From Latescibacteria bacterium UBA6620 (GTDB taxonomy: Bacteria > Latescibacterota > UBA2968), in contig DJHM01000030.1 in the NCBI GenBank assembly GCA_002433075.1, positions 1 to 58,257 on the forward strand: a stretch of DNA of 58,257 nucleotides. Direction: 5' to 3'. Below, piece after piece: positions 51,546 to 58,257 of the stretch (position 1 is its first letter; each line of letters starts with the position of its first letter). Under the pieces are notes generated by a model that was not told where the DNA came from, searched no databases, and worked only from the letters and a program-made list of their open reading frames with translations. A program made the position numbers and the translations under genes.

Positions 51546-51965
51546 GCAAGTAAGATCGCCGTAAGAATCGGGACCGAAGAAACTACCGAACCCACGCAGA
51601 CCATCGACCGGGTTCGCGAGAAACTGGTAAACGGCGTTCTGCTCATCCTGGCCGTCGTGATGATCCCCGCTACAATTCTGTCCTGGTTGCGCGTCCACAC
51701 GGTCGGTTTCCAGCCGATTATGGTACTGGAAACCGGAATCGCAGTAGAGTTGTGTCTCTTCGCGTCAATTCGGCACAAGCTATCTCTACAGACCAAGTCG
51801 TGGATGGTCCTCGGTGTACTCTTCTTGCTTGCCATCGCGGGCCTCCTGACTTTCGGCCTCGTGAGTCTTGGAACCGATGGGCTGATCCTTATGACGGTCC
51901 TCACTGACCTGCACGCCGACTGGGCTACGGCGACTACGTCCGCTTCCACGTGTGCAATTCGATAG
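51546..51965 (+). pseudogene. Membrane segment of a kinase-like protein, truncated
   Basis: The open frame reads KIAVRIGTEETTEPTQTIDR and then hydrophobic helices (VNGVLLILAVVMIPATILS, KSWMVLGVLFLLAIAGLLTF, LGTDGLILMTVLTD). This is like the N-terminal membrane region of hybrid sensor kinases. No ATG or good start is found before residue MMIP at 51657, and the frame ends at 51965 after an unrelated tail. It might be the front half of the kinase whose C-terminal end is at 45271-45468. Family assignment rests on the hydrophobic pattern alone. Confidence 0.4.
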
Positions 51966-51978
51966 GGAATCCATAGCA

Positions 51979-53226
51979 ATGCACAACCTAGACCATTTGA
52001 CCGCCGACCCGGGGGACGTGGGCCTGTCGAAGGAAGGGTTGGCGCGGATTGCCCGGATCGCACAGACGTTCGTTGACGAGGGGCAACTCGCTGGGGCCTT
52101 TACGACCGTTGCGCGGCGCGGCAAGGTGGTGCATTTCGCGCCGTGCGGGCTGATGGATATCGCCGCGGAGCGGCCGATGGCGGACAACGCGATCTTCCGC
52201 ATCTATTCGATGACCAAGCCGGTCGCGGCGGTGGGCGTGATGATCCTGCTGGAAGAGGGGAAGGTCGATCTCGACGCCCCGGTAGCAGAGTATATGCCCG
52301 AGTTCGGTGGGATGAAGGCGGTGGCCTCGCCCGACGACGACGAGGTTGTGCTGGTCGAGCCAGAGCGAGAGATGACCGTCCGCGACCTGATGCGGCACAC
52401 CGCGGGTCTGCCCGGTGCCAATCGCTACCTCGCCGGTCAGGCCGCGGTCGACAGACTCTACCGGGAAAAGGGCTTGGATCGCTTCGAGGACGGCGATCTG
52501 GCGGATATGGTCGCCAAGCTGGGACAGATCCCGCTATTGTACCCGCCGGGCTGCAAGTGGCACTACAGCGTCGCTGCCGATGTGTTGGGCCGCTTGATCG
52601 AGGTGATTTCCGGACGGGGCTTTGACGCGTTTCTGCAAGAGCGGATCTTCCAGCCGTTGGGCATGGCCGACACGGATTTCTACGTGCCGGCGGAGAAGCT
52701 CGACCGGCTGGTGGGGATGCACGGTCCCGACGAAGTCGGTAAACTCCGAGTCATCGATGCGCCGCAGGGCGGGACCGGCGCTATTCGCCCGGATGCTTTC
52801 ACTATCAAGCCCTCTTTACTTTCGGCCGGTGGCGGGTTGGTGTCGACGGCGGCGGATTTTACGCGCTTTTGCCTGATGCTATCGAACAAAGGAGAGCTTT
52901 TGGGTACGCGGTTGTTGCAGCCGGAGTCGGTCGAGGAGATGACGCGGAATCAGTTGCCCGATGAATTGGTGCCCTTGGACAAGAAGCCGGTCGAGCGCTA
53001 CGAGGGCTTGGGTTTCGGGCTGGGAGTGTCGGTGCGGGTCGCGCGGACCGATTGGGTGCCTTCGTCGCAAGTCGGCGAATACGGTTGGATCGGGGGTACC
53101 AGCACCGAATTCTGGATTTCGCCTCAAGACGAGCTGGTGTCGGTTGTGTTGGCCCAACACATGCCGTTCTCGCCGTTGAGCGAGGCGGTCAAGCCGCTGG
53201 TCTACGCGGCGCTCAATCCGGAGTAG
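51979..53226 (+). CDS. Serine hydrolase (class C beta-lactamase/esterase family)
   Basis: Encodes 415 residues from the ATG at 51979. The catalytic SxxK motif is in IYSMTKPVAAVG; the Tyr motif is probably WHYSVAADVLGRLIEV (YSV in place of YSN), and GYGW/GGTS-like residues (GEYGWIGGTSTEFW) supply the third motif. Such proteins are esterases, peptidases or transacylases rather than antibiotic-resistance enzymes in most soil genomes. There is no signal peptide. The sense strand is G-rich here, while most plus-strand genes in the window are C-rich, which suggests a separate origin or an inverted segment. Confidence 0.88.
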   Translation: MHNLDHLTADPGDVGLSKEGLARIARIAQTFVDEGQLAGAFTTVARRGKVVHFAPCGLMDIAAERPMADNAIFRIYSMTKPVAAVGVMILLEEGKVDLDAPVAEYMPEFGGMKAVASPDDDEVVLVEPEREMTVRDLMRHTAGLPGANRYLAGQAAVDRLYREKGLDRFEDGDLADMVAKLGQIPLLYPPGCKWHYSVAADVLGRLIEVISGRGFDAFLQERIFQPLGMADTDFYVPAEKLDRLVGMHGPDEVGKLRVIDAPQGGTGAIRPDAFTIKPSLLSAGGGLVSTAADFTRFCLMLSNKGELLGTRLLQPESVEEMTRNQLPDELVPLDKKPVERYEGLGFGLGVSVRVARTDWVPSSQVGEYGWIGGTSTEFWISPQDELVSVVLAQHMPFSPLSEAVKPLVYAALNPE

Positions 53227-53229
53227 GCA

Positions 53230-53892
53230 ATGATCATCAAGAACAACCCCGAAAATGTCAGCGGCGATCGCGTGGTGCTCTTTCCCTTCGACGACTACAG
53301 CATGCCATTCCAGCACGGGGTCCGCCTACACCTGGTCCGCTACAAGGCGAGCGTGGACCGCACGCGGATCGTGATCAAACCGGGGCCGCCGGGATCGCCG
53401 GATTGCGGCGGGGTGATCTACTACGGCTCGGTGCAACGTGTCGGTGACGAGTTGTGGATGTGGTATTTGGGCCAGGGCGACGACAACCGCTGGTTGGAGC
53501 GAGTATGTTTGGCCAAAAGTCGCGACGGCTACCATTGGGAAAAGCCCGAGCTGAGCTTGATCGAATACAATGGGACCAGAGCGAATAATCTGGTCGATAT
53601 GCTCGGCGGCGAATACCACATCAAGGCGTGCGTGGTATTCTACGAGCCGGACGATCCCGATCCGACCAAGCGCTTTAAAGCCATTGTCGAGACGACGAAA
53701 TATTCTGATCAATTTACGATTGTGTTCAGCGCCGATGGGTTGACGTGGCGCGAGACCGAGAGGCAGCCCAATCTGCCCTCGTGCGAGATGTCGGGGGGGA
53801 CGCGGTTCAATGGCTGTTACTATCTAAGCGGTCATGGCGGCAGGCACTTCGGGTCGCTCAGGCAACTGGTGTTGTTCGCGTCGTACGATTAG
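53230..53892 (+). pseudogene. Truncated beta-propeller (GH32/GH43-like) gene
   Basis: Starts three bases after the serine hydrolase stop. The 220-residue product matches the first half of the type of propeller encoded at 48056 (VCLAKSRDGYHWEKPELSLI, TIVFSADGLTWRETE). It ends at TAG after VLFASYD; beyond the stop the same frame reads EWEACWIW and then diverges. A full-length protein would need about 250 more residues. It could be a stable short protein, but truncation is more likely. Confidence 0.65.
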
Positions 53893-54091
53893 GAATGGGA
53901 AGCTTGTTGGATATGGAAAGGAATACCTCAGGAACATACTGCCGACCACCATCCAAGTGCAGGACAAGTGATTGACTGCTTTTGCACCTGAACGACACCT
54001 CCCCGCTTAACACATCCGGCGACTTCCGCAAATAGCTACATCCCCGCACACCAAGAATTGCGGCCACACTTTCTCTATATCCGGTTCCCGT

Positions 54092-54817
54092 TTATGGTCC
54101 CGGCGTTAGCGTACGGCCCTTGCCCTTGCGGTTCCACGCGCCCACGACGCCGTTGCCGTATTCGTCGGCATACATAGTGGCGATATCCTCGCCGGTCTTG
54201 TTGTAGACGCGCAGCTCGCCACCCAAATCGTTGTTCCCCAGCTCGACCAAAGTTTTGCCCTGGGCGTTCATCAGTTCCAGTTCTGGAGTATCCACGAACA
54301 CGCTCAGAGAGGCGCGAACCCTGCCCTTGGTGTCCATCAGGTCCAGGCCCGGGTGATTCCTTAACGTGTTCAGAGAGACGCGAAGCTCGTCCTGGGCGTC
54401 AAACAGATGCAGGCCCGGTTGATCCCCTAACACGCTCAGAATGGCGCGAGGCTCGCCCTTGGCGTCCATCAGCTCCAGGACCCCCCCGAACGTGTGCAGA
54501 GAGACGCGAGGCTTGCCCTTGGCGTCAAACAGATGCAGGCCCGAACCTTTTTCCCCAACGTTCAGAGAGGCGTTACTCTTGCCCTTGGCGTCAAACAGAT
54601 GCAGGGCCGGACCTCTATCCCCAACGTTCAGAGAGGCGCGAGTCTTGCCCTGGGCATCCACAACCACCAGTTTTCTACACCTCAACTCGTCAGCCACATC
54701 AGTCCTGGTCTGCGCCATCGTTACACCCGCCACCAGCACCAGGACCAGACCCATCATCGCTTTACGATAGCGACCCACGCTCTTCTCCAGCCGGTCCAGC
54801 CGTTCGTCGGTTGTCAT
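54092..54817 (-). CDS. Membrane-anchored protein with tandem 22-residue repeats
   Basis: Encodes 241 residues with GGAGGAGG before the ATG. An N-terminal charged helix (TTDERLDRLEKSVGRYRKA) is followed by a membrane segment (MMGLVLVLVAGVTMA). About eight repeats of roughly 22 residues follow, with the pattern D-x-x-G-K-x-R-x-x-L and ending H-L-F or E-L-M, for example ASLNVGDRGPALHLF and RVSLHTFGGVLELM. The repeats suggest a beta-solenoid facing the cell exterior or periplasm. The DNA repeats are of about 66 bases. Function is unknown. Confidence 0.75.
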   Translation of the reverse strand: MTTDERLDRLEKSVGRYRKAMMGLVLVLVAGVTMAQTRTDVADELRCRKLVVVDAQGKTRASLNVGDRGPALHLFDAKGKSNASLNVGEKGSGLHLFDAKGKPRVSLHTFGGVLELMDAKGEPRAILSVLGDQPGLHLFDAQDELRVSLNTLRNHPGLDLMDTKGRVRASLSVFVDTPELELMNAQGKTLVELGNNDLGGELRVYNKTGEDIATMYADEYGNGVVGAWNRKGKGRTLTPGP

Positions 54818-54852
54818 GATGTCCTCCTCCGTTTGAAAAATCCGCGCTCTGC

Positions 54853-55356
54853 TCAGCCTGGATTCAGCAGCGGCTTACCCGCGCTGAGCACTCCCGCTTT
54901 AATCTCCACTTCAATGTCCGACGCTTCCTTCCCATCGTCTGTTACGATGAACCGGTAGGCCAGGTTCGCTGCTATGTAGTCCCTGATCAGGTTATCGAAC
55001 AGCGCGTTCTCCCCCTCCGCAATCCGCCTGATCTCGTCCTCGGTCAATCGCGGCAGCACGAGCCGGTCGGCCACGTAGACGCAGAACTGATCACCGCTCC
55101 TCCGACCCGATGCGTGGCTTGCCAGCCGCTGGACCAAGCCCCTTCGCTCGCCGCTCTCCTTCATCGCCGCCACATCGTCCCGCGTCAATCCACGACCTGA
55201 CATCCCAACGTAGATGAACCGGCCCTCGTCGTCCCAGATCGTGTACACACCCGCACCGGGCGGGACAACGAAACTCGCCCACTCGCTGAAACTGTAAAGT
55301 GGGCCGTGTTCAAGGGCGGCCCGTCGTTCCTCTGTCGTCATTGTTGTATCAATCAT
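54853..55356 (-). CDS. GIY-YIG nuclease-like protein
   Basis: Encodes 167 residues if ATG 55356 is used; ATG 55341 is an alternative, and the longer frame to 55440 would overlap the gene upstream. GAGVYTIWDDEGRFIYVGMSGRGL is a GIY-YIG motif (G-V-Y and Y-V-G). Arg in ERRGLVQRLASHASG and Glu in EGENALFDNLI fit the catalytic Arg and metal Glu. Such small stand-alone proteins are often DNA nucleases of mobile elements or repair. It is 10 bases after the stop of the small gene upstream and 35 bases before the start of the repeat protein, so the three probably form one minus-strand unit. Confidence 0.8.
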   Translation of the reverse strand: MIDTTMTTEERRAALEHGPLYSFSEWASFVVPPGAGVYTIWDDEGRFIYVGMSGRGLTRDDVAAMKESGERRGLVQRLASHASGRRSGDQFCVYVADRLVLPRLTEDEIRRIAEGENALFDNLIRDYIAANLAYRFIVTDDGKEASDIEVEIKAGVLSAGKPLLNPG

Positions 55357-55366
55357 CCCGCGCGGG

Positions 55367-55603
55367 TCAATAGAATAGGCCCGAGGTGTCAAGTGCTGTG
55401 TCCGCGTCTTTCCCAAATGTCGAGCAGATCGCAAAATCATTCGCGTACAATGTCAATCCGATCATTTCCCTGATCGCGGTTTCCTGCTCTTCCTTGACCT
55501 TAATCAACGAACGTAGATGGTCAGCCAGCGGCACAAGGCTGGACTCGTTAGGCACCATTTCTGCCAAGGCCAGTTCGAACAATCTTCTATTGGCAGACTC
55601 CAT
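55367..55603 (-). CDS. Small hypothetical protein
   Basis: Encodes 78 residues; AGGAGG lies eight bases before the ATG, a strong ribosome site. The sequence is helical with LFELALAEMVPNESSLVPLADH, VKEEQETAIREMIGLTLYA and a short tail. No family is recognised. It is the first gene of a minus-strand run with the GIY-YIG gene. Confidence 0.6.
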   Translation of the reverse strand: MESANRRLFELALAEMVPNESSLVPLADHLRSLIKVKEEQETAIREMIGLTLYANDFAICSTFGKDADTALDTSGLFY

Positions 55604-55816
55604 CTTCTAATCCTCCTGTCAGCTTACATTAGGTCTCCGCTCTCACCCTCAAAGATTCACTGGTGGACGATACAATGCAGGTCTATGGGGCAGCAAGGTG
55701 CCCGACCGAGGCGGCCCCCGGCTAAAAGATGGTAATTGACAGACAGTGCAACCACCATGGTTGTAGATGATAACCCTTCATGTTGAAGCGCATCTTACAA
55801 GCATCCGGAGGATACC

Positions 55817-56836
55817 ATGGGACTCTTCTCCCGGAAGACGGTGCTCGGCACAATGAGAGTGGACTTCCTGTCGCTGGAGGAGGTTCGAGTAACCCACAGC
55901 CTTCCCCCCGATTTGTTGCGCACGTTCAGCTTCCTACACGCTGCAAAACTTCTCAGCAACTTCCCCGGTAATACAGGTAAGGTCATGGCGGGTGTTGGAC
56001 GGCTGAATCTTGACTGCGTCGATGACAGCCATCCTCTGGACTACAACCAAGATCTGATGGGCATCTGTGTGCAGCCCGCGGCTACCATAGCCGAGATAGT
56101 GCAGGTTTCCGACGTTCAGAAGAAGGGCGGATGGTCCTATTTCGGGCAACTATGCGAAAAGGGCGAAGGACTGTTCGTTGACACCAAGATTTGCAGTGGA
56201 CACGAAGAGCGTTTCCACGGGGTGGCGGTTGAGGCTGGGTTTGAAACCGCAAGACGTTCCTTTGGTGAGCGAGGGGGGGCATTGTGTGCTGGAGTGAAAG
56301 GGTTCCTTGGTGTCTTGGCAAAGAATGGTGCCGGAAACCTGCAACAGAACTATGCCGTGGCAATGGGTGCCTACAACCTTGCCGAGCAGGGAGAGTTCGG
56401 CACAGAGGAAGAGCAGTCTCAGGAGGAGATTCTGAAAGAGTGGCTTCGGGAGGTTTGGGGTAGTGCTGACGAGTACTTAGAAGAGAAGAAGCCAGAAGAG
56501 AAAGTCAGGAATGAGTTCTTGATACTCTTGTCGTACGCGGTCGATTGTGGCCTATGCCACGCATTTGGTGACGATGACCGAGTCGAAGGCGTTCTGGATA
56601 CACTCTATGCAATCCTCGGGGAGAGATGGGACATACAGCTATTGACTGATAGACGAGCAGGCTATGTGGAGGCAATCCAGAATCCTCATCCTGAATTTGG
56701 TGCGTCGTATATGGCAGGAAGAACGTTTGCAGACTTCTGCGAAGACACCGATGTTGTTTTGGTTGCCCTCGGCTCAAAGGCATTTCAAGACTGGCTCATC
56801 CGGACTAAGGATAACTTCCGAGAACTGATATCGTAG
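55817..56836 (+). CDS. Unrecognised 339-residue protein
   Basis: GGAGG lies six bases before the ATG. Upstream is a perfect TTGACA (55736-55741) followed by a 6-bp inverted repeat CAACCA/TGGTTG (55749-55763), but no good -10 box. The protein has an N-terminal Cys/Gly-rich part (MAGVGRLNLDCVDDSHPLDY), a middle part with FGQLCEKGEGLFVDTKICSG, an acidic linker (EEEQSQEEILKEWLREVWG), and a helical C-terminal half (FLILLSYAVDCGLCHAFGDD, FADFCEDTDVVLVALGSKAF). Codon use is AT-richer than in the rest of the window. I cannot assign a family; the surroundings suggest an accessory or defence gene. Confidence 0.6.
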   Translation: MGLFSRKTVLGTMRVDFLSLEEVRVTHSLPPDLLRTFSFLHAAKLLSNFPGNTGKVMAGVGRLNLDCVDDSHPLDYNQDLMGICVQPAATIAEIVQVSDVQKKGGWSYFGQLCEKGEGLFVDTKICSGHEERFHGVAVEAGFETARRSFGERGGALCAGVKGFLGVLAKNGAGNLQQNYAVAMGAYNLAEQGEFGTEEEQSQEEILKEWLREVWGSADEYLEEKKPEEKVRNEFLILLSYAVDCGLCHAFGDDDRVEGVLDTLYAILGERWDIQLLTDRRAGYVEAIQNPHPEFGASYMAGRTFADFCEDTDVVLVALGSKAFQDWLIRTKDNFRELIS

Positions 56837-56909
56837 CGTCCGTCTGGGGACGCGAGCAGTGGGGTCTGGCTCAAGTTCACCATAGATCAAGATAGGAGGT
56901 CCCATCGGG

Positions 56910-57356
56910 TCACAGCCTTGCAACTGCGTCATCAAATCGGTAGTGCTGTAGCTCCTTCATCCGGCTTGTGGCGAGGTGGACCTCGTAGGCCGCCTCTGAC
57001 TTTTTGCCTTCATACAGATTGCGGACGAGAAGTCCAGATGGGTCAGGCCAGTCAGTGCCACGAAACACATAGTGTTCTGGCGGTTCTGCCTCTACCAGCC
57101 GAACCAGCGCGATAAGGAATGTGCCGTCAGACCTGAACTTCGACTCGTTGATATATGCCAGATTGTAGTCTGTGACCGTCTTGACCTGGACCTCGTAGAA
57201 TGTTCCAGGTTGCCCTCGTACGACGAAGTCGATTCCACGGTCGTCCACCTCAGCTGTGTATACCTCGTAGCCGTACATCGCAAACTCCATCTTCGCGAAA
57301 TACTCGTCGTAGTAAACAGCACCATCGGTTACCCCAAACCCCTCGTCCTGACTCAT
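56910..57356 (-). CDS. PD-(D/E)XK-type (DUF4365-like) protein
   Basis: Encodes 148 residues with ACCGAGG next to the ATG. YDEYFAKMEFAMYGYEVYTA is followed by the nuclease-like core DDRGIDFVVRG and FYEVQVKTVTD, in which Asp and Glu-x-Gln-x-Lys match the PD-(D/E)XK metal site. LAYINESKFRSDGTFLIALVRL continues the fold. DUF4365 proteins of this size are common beside defence and mobile genes. It may be a nuclease or a nuclease-derived sensor. It is convergent with the 339-residue gene (73-base gap). Confidence 0.75.
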   Translation of the reverse strand: MSQDEGFGVTDGAVYYDEYFAKMEFAMYGYEVYTAEVDDRGIDFVVRGQPGTFYEVQVKTVTDYNLAYINESKFRSDGTFLIALVRLVEAEPPEHYVFRGTDWPDPSGLLVRNLYEGKKSEAAYEVHLATSRMKELQHYRFDDAVARL

Positions 57357-57665
57357 CCTCGGTGATGCACCGTAGGCCCATTCCCACCAGTTCGTCGTAG
57401 GTTCGCCACCGCCACTGCTCCAGTACAGGATCGGGGTTTACGGGTGTGTCAGGTCGTACTACGTAGGCCGGATCGTCAGCAGCAGGACGAGGATGGTGGC
57501 GAAGGTGCGACGGCGAGGAACGACGGGAAAGCGCGGCTCAGGGAGGGAGGCGGAAACGGCAAAGCCCCGACCGAAGAGGGCAAGGGCTATCTCAAGAAAC
57601 TTGATACTATCTGTGTATGTGATAACTTATGAGACATACGGCATTGTCAGCTTAGGAACAAGAAC
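57357..57665. other. 309-bp intergenic region
   Basis: Open frames here show no recognisable family. An AT-rich stretch near 57600-57650 (TTGATA with a weak TAACTT 16 bases later) may hold the promoter of the HTH gene. Nothing else is clear. Confidence 0.45.
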
Positions 57666-58229
57666 GTGGCGAATCAGAAGCGAAAACGGACGACAGCCCC
57701 ATCAGAACCCCTCGCCGAGCTGGAGGAGTACCCCCCGATCCTCAAGGCGGAAGAGGTGCAAACGATCCTTCGGATCAGTCGGGCTACCTTCTTCAGGCTC
57801 GTCGAGTCTCGGACCATTCCTGGGCTTGTTCGGATCGGCGGATCGTGGAGGGTCGTCAGAGACCGCTTGAAGGAGTGGCTGGTCCATGAATCTCAGCCGA
57901 TCCAGAACAATGGGTATTGGATCATCCGAATTGCGAGGACCGATTTCCAGGCATCTTACGCCGACGAGCATTCGATCCACTACATAGGATCGCCAGCCTC
58001 ATCGCTGCACGAAGCTGCTGGCGTGCTATTGGACTACCATCAATCAGAAGCGGGTGAGTCTTGTCGGCAGATCGTTCGGTTCAAGAACTCAAACCTGCCC
58101 TATCGCGCACAAATCAGCAGGAAGAAGGTCAGTGTCGAGCCATTGGGGGAGTATCCAGTAATGGTAGTCCCCGATGCCTCAGGCGAGTACACCATAGAGG
58201 AGATTCCAGAAGGGAGGCTCATAGAGTAG
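57666..58229 (+). CDS. Excisionase-like HTH DNA-binding protein
   Basis: Encodes 187 residues from a GTG. Residues about 24-72 form a MerR/excisionase-type helix-turn-helix (ILKAEEVQTILRISRATFF, LVESRTIPGLVRIGGSWRVV, RLKEWL), as in helix-turn-helix_17 proteins. The C-terminal half (YWIIRIARTDFQASYADEH, SLHEAAGVLLDYHQSEAG) is of unknown type and could bind a partner. Such proteins regulate excision or gene expression of mobile elements. It is the last gene of the window and, with the AT-richer neighbours, suggests an integrated or defence-type island. Confidence 0.75.
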   Translation: MANQKRKRTTAPSEPLAELEEYPPILKAEEVQTILRISRATFFRLVESRTIPGLVRIGGSWRVVRDRLKEWLVHESQPIQNNGYWIIRIARTDFQASYADEHSIHYIGSPASSLHEAAGVLLDYHQSEAGESCRQIVRFKNSNLPYRAQISRKKVSVEPLGEYPVMVVPDASGEYTIEEIPEGRLIE

Positions 58230-58257
58230 CGCACCAAAGCGGCCCGTTCGGTGCTGT

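Noticed and set aside
51979..53226. Antibiotic-resistance beta-lactamase
   Set aside because: The protein has the serine-hydrolase motifs but no signal peptide, and the second motif (YSV) differs from the YSN of class C enzymes; an esterase or peptidase role is more likely.
53893..54091. Possible tRNA or small RNA gene in the gap
   Set aside because: No cloverleaf or conserved T-arm sequence could be recognised.
57444..57632. A 62-codon plus-strand frame near the right edge
   Set aside because: No ribosome site and low-complexity composition; treated as intergenic.

Overview
This window looks like chromosomal DNA of a GC-rich, uncultivated-type bacterium. Three things suggest a large genome from a candidate phylum of the Latescibacterota/Poribacteria kind: repeated families of peripheral catabolic enzymes (three phytanoyl-CoA dioxygenase-like proteins, two sulfatases, two enolase-superfamily proteins, several SDR/AKR reductases), many TTG/GTG starts with Shine-Dalgarno support, and several classes of short dispersed palindromic repeats. 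That placement is inference. No rRNA, tRNA or universal marker is present, and no CRISPR array was seen. The plus strand is C-rich over most of the window whichever strand the genes are on, except for a G-rich block at about 51.98-53.9 kb.

Layout. 0.1-11.8 kb is a catabolic block: TIM-barrel protein, dimethylformamidase-like protein, sulfatase, PhyH-like dioxygenase, methylmalonate-semialdehyde dehydrogenase, alpha/beta hydrolase overlapping an M42 peptidase, NIPSNAP protein and a second sulfatase, separated by palindromic repeats. 11.9-14.2 kb holds a receiver/H-box protein, a secreted protein and two small membrane-anchored coiled-coil proteins. 14.5-21.3 kb is the most interesting unit: a promoter and a perfect 9-bp inverted repeat precede four same-strand genes encoding an error-prone DnaE2-type polymerase, an unrecognised BtrH-like protein, a Y-family (ImuB-like) protein without its catalytic carboxylates but with a clamp-binding motif, and a DUF72 protein. 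This resembles a mutasome operon in which imuA is absent and two other genes are present. 21.4-24.1 kb holds small membrane, secreted and receiver proteins.

24.2-37.0 kb is a second catabolic block (LarA-like protein, a Phd/PIN toxin-antitoxin pair, 2-hydroxyacid dehydrogenase, HpcH/HpaI aldolase, PhyH, ThDP enzyme, enolase-superfamily protein, luciferase-like monooxygenase, two SDRs, an aldo/keto reductase and a sugar isomerase-like protein), consistent with degradation of sugar acids and small organic compounds. 37.1-38.3 kb is a PiT phosphate permease pseudogene with three identifiable lesions. 38.4-51.4 kb continues with an amidohydrolase, an FNR-like reductase, a gamma-glutamyltransferase, a PhyH-HEAT fusion coupled to an enolase-superfamily gene, a phosphoesterase, ankyrin proteins, a beta-propeller protein and a creatininase-family protein.

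51.5-58.3 kb is patchy accessory DNA: kinase remnants, a serine hydrolase and a truncated propeller gene in the block of reversed strand composition, a 22-residue repeat protein, a GIY-YIG protein, an unrecognised 339-residue protein, a PD-(D/E)XK-type protein and an excisionase-like HTH protein. Several genes in the window are visibly broken, so decay and rearrangement are recurring features.
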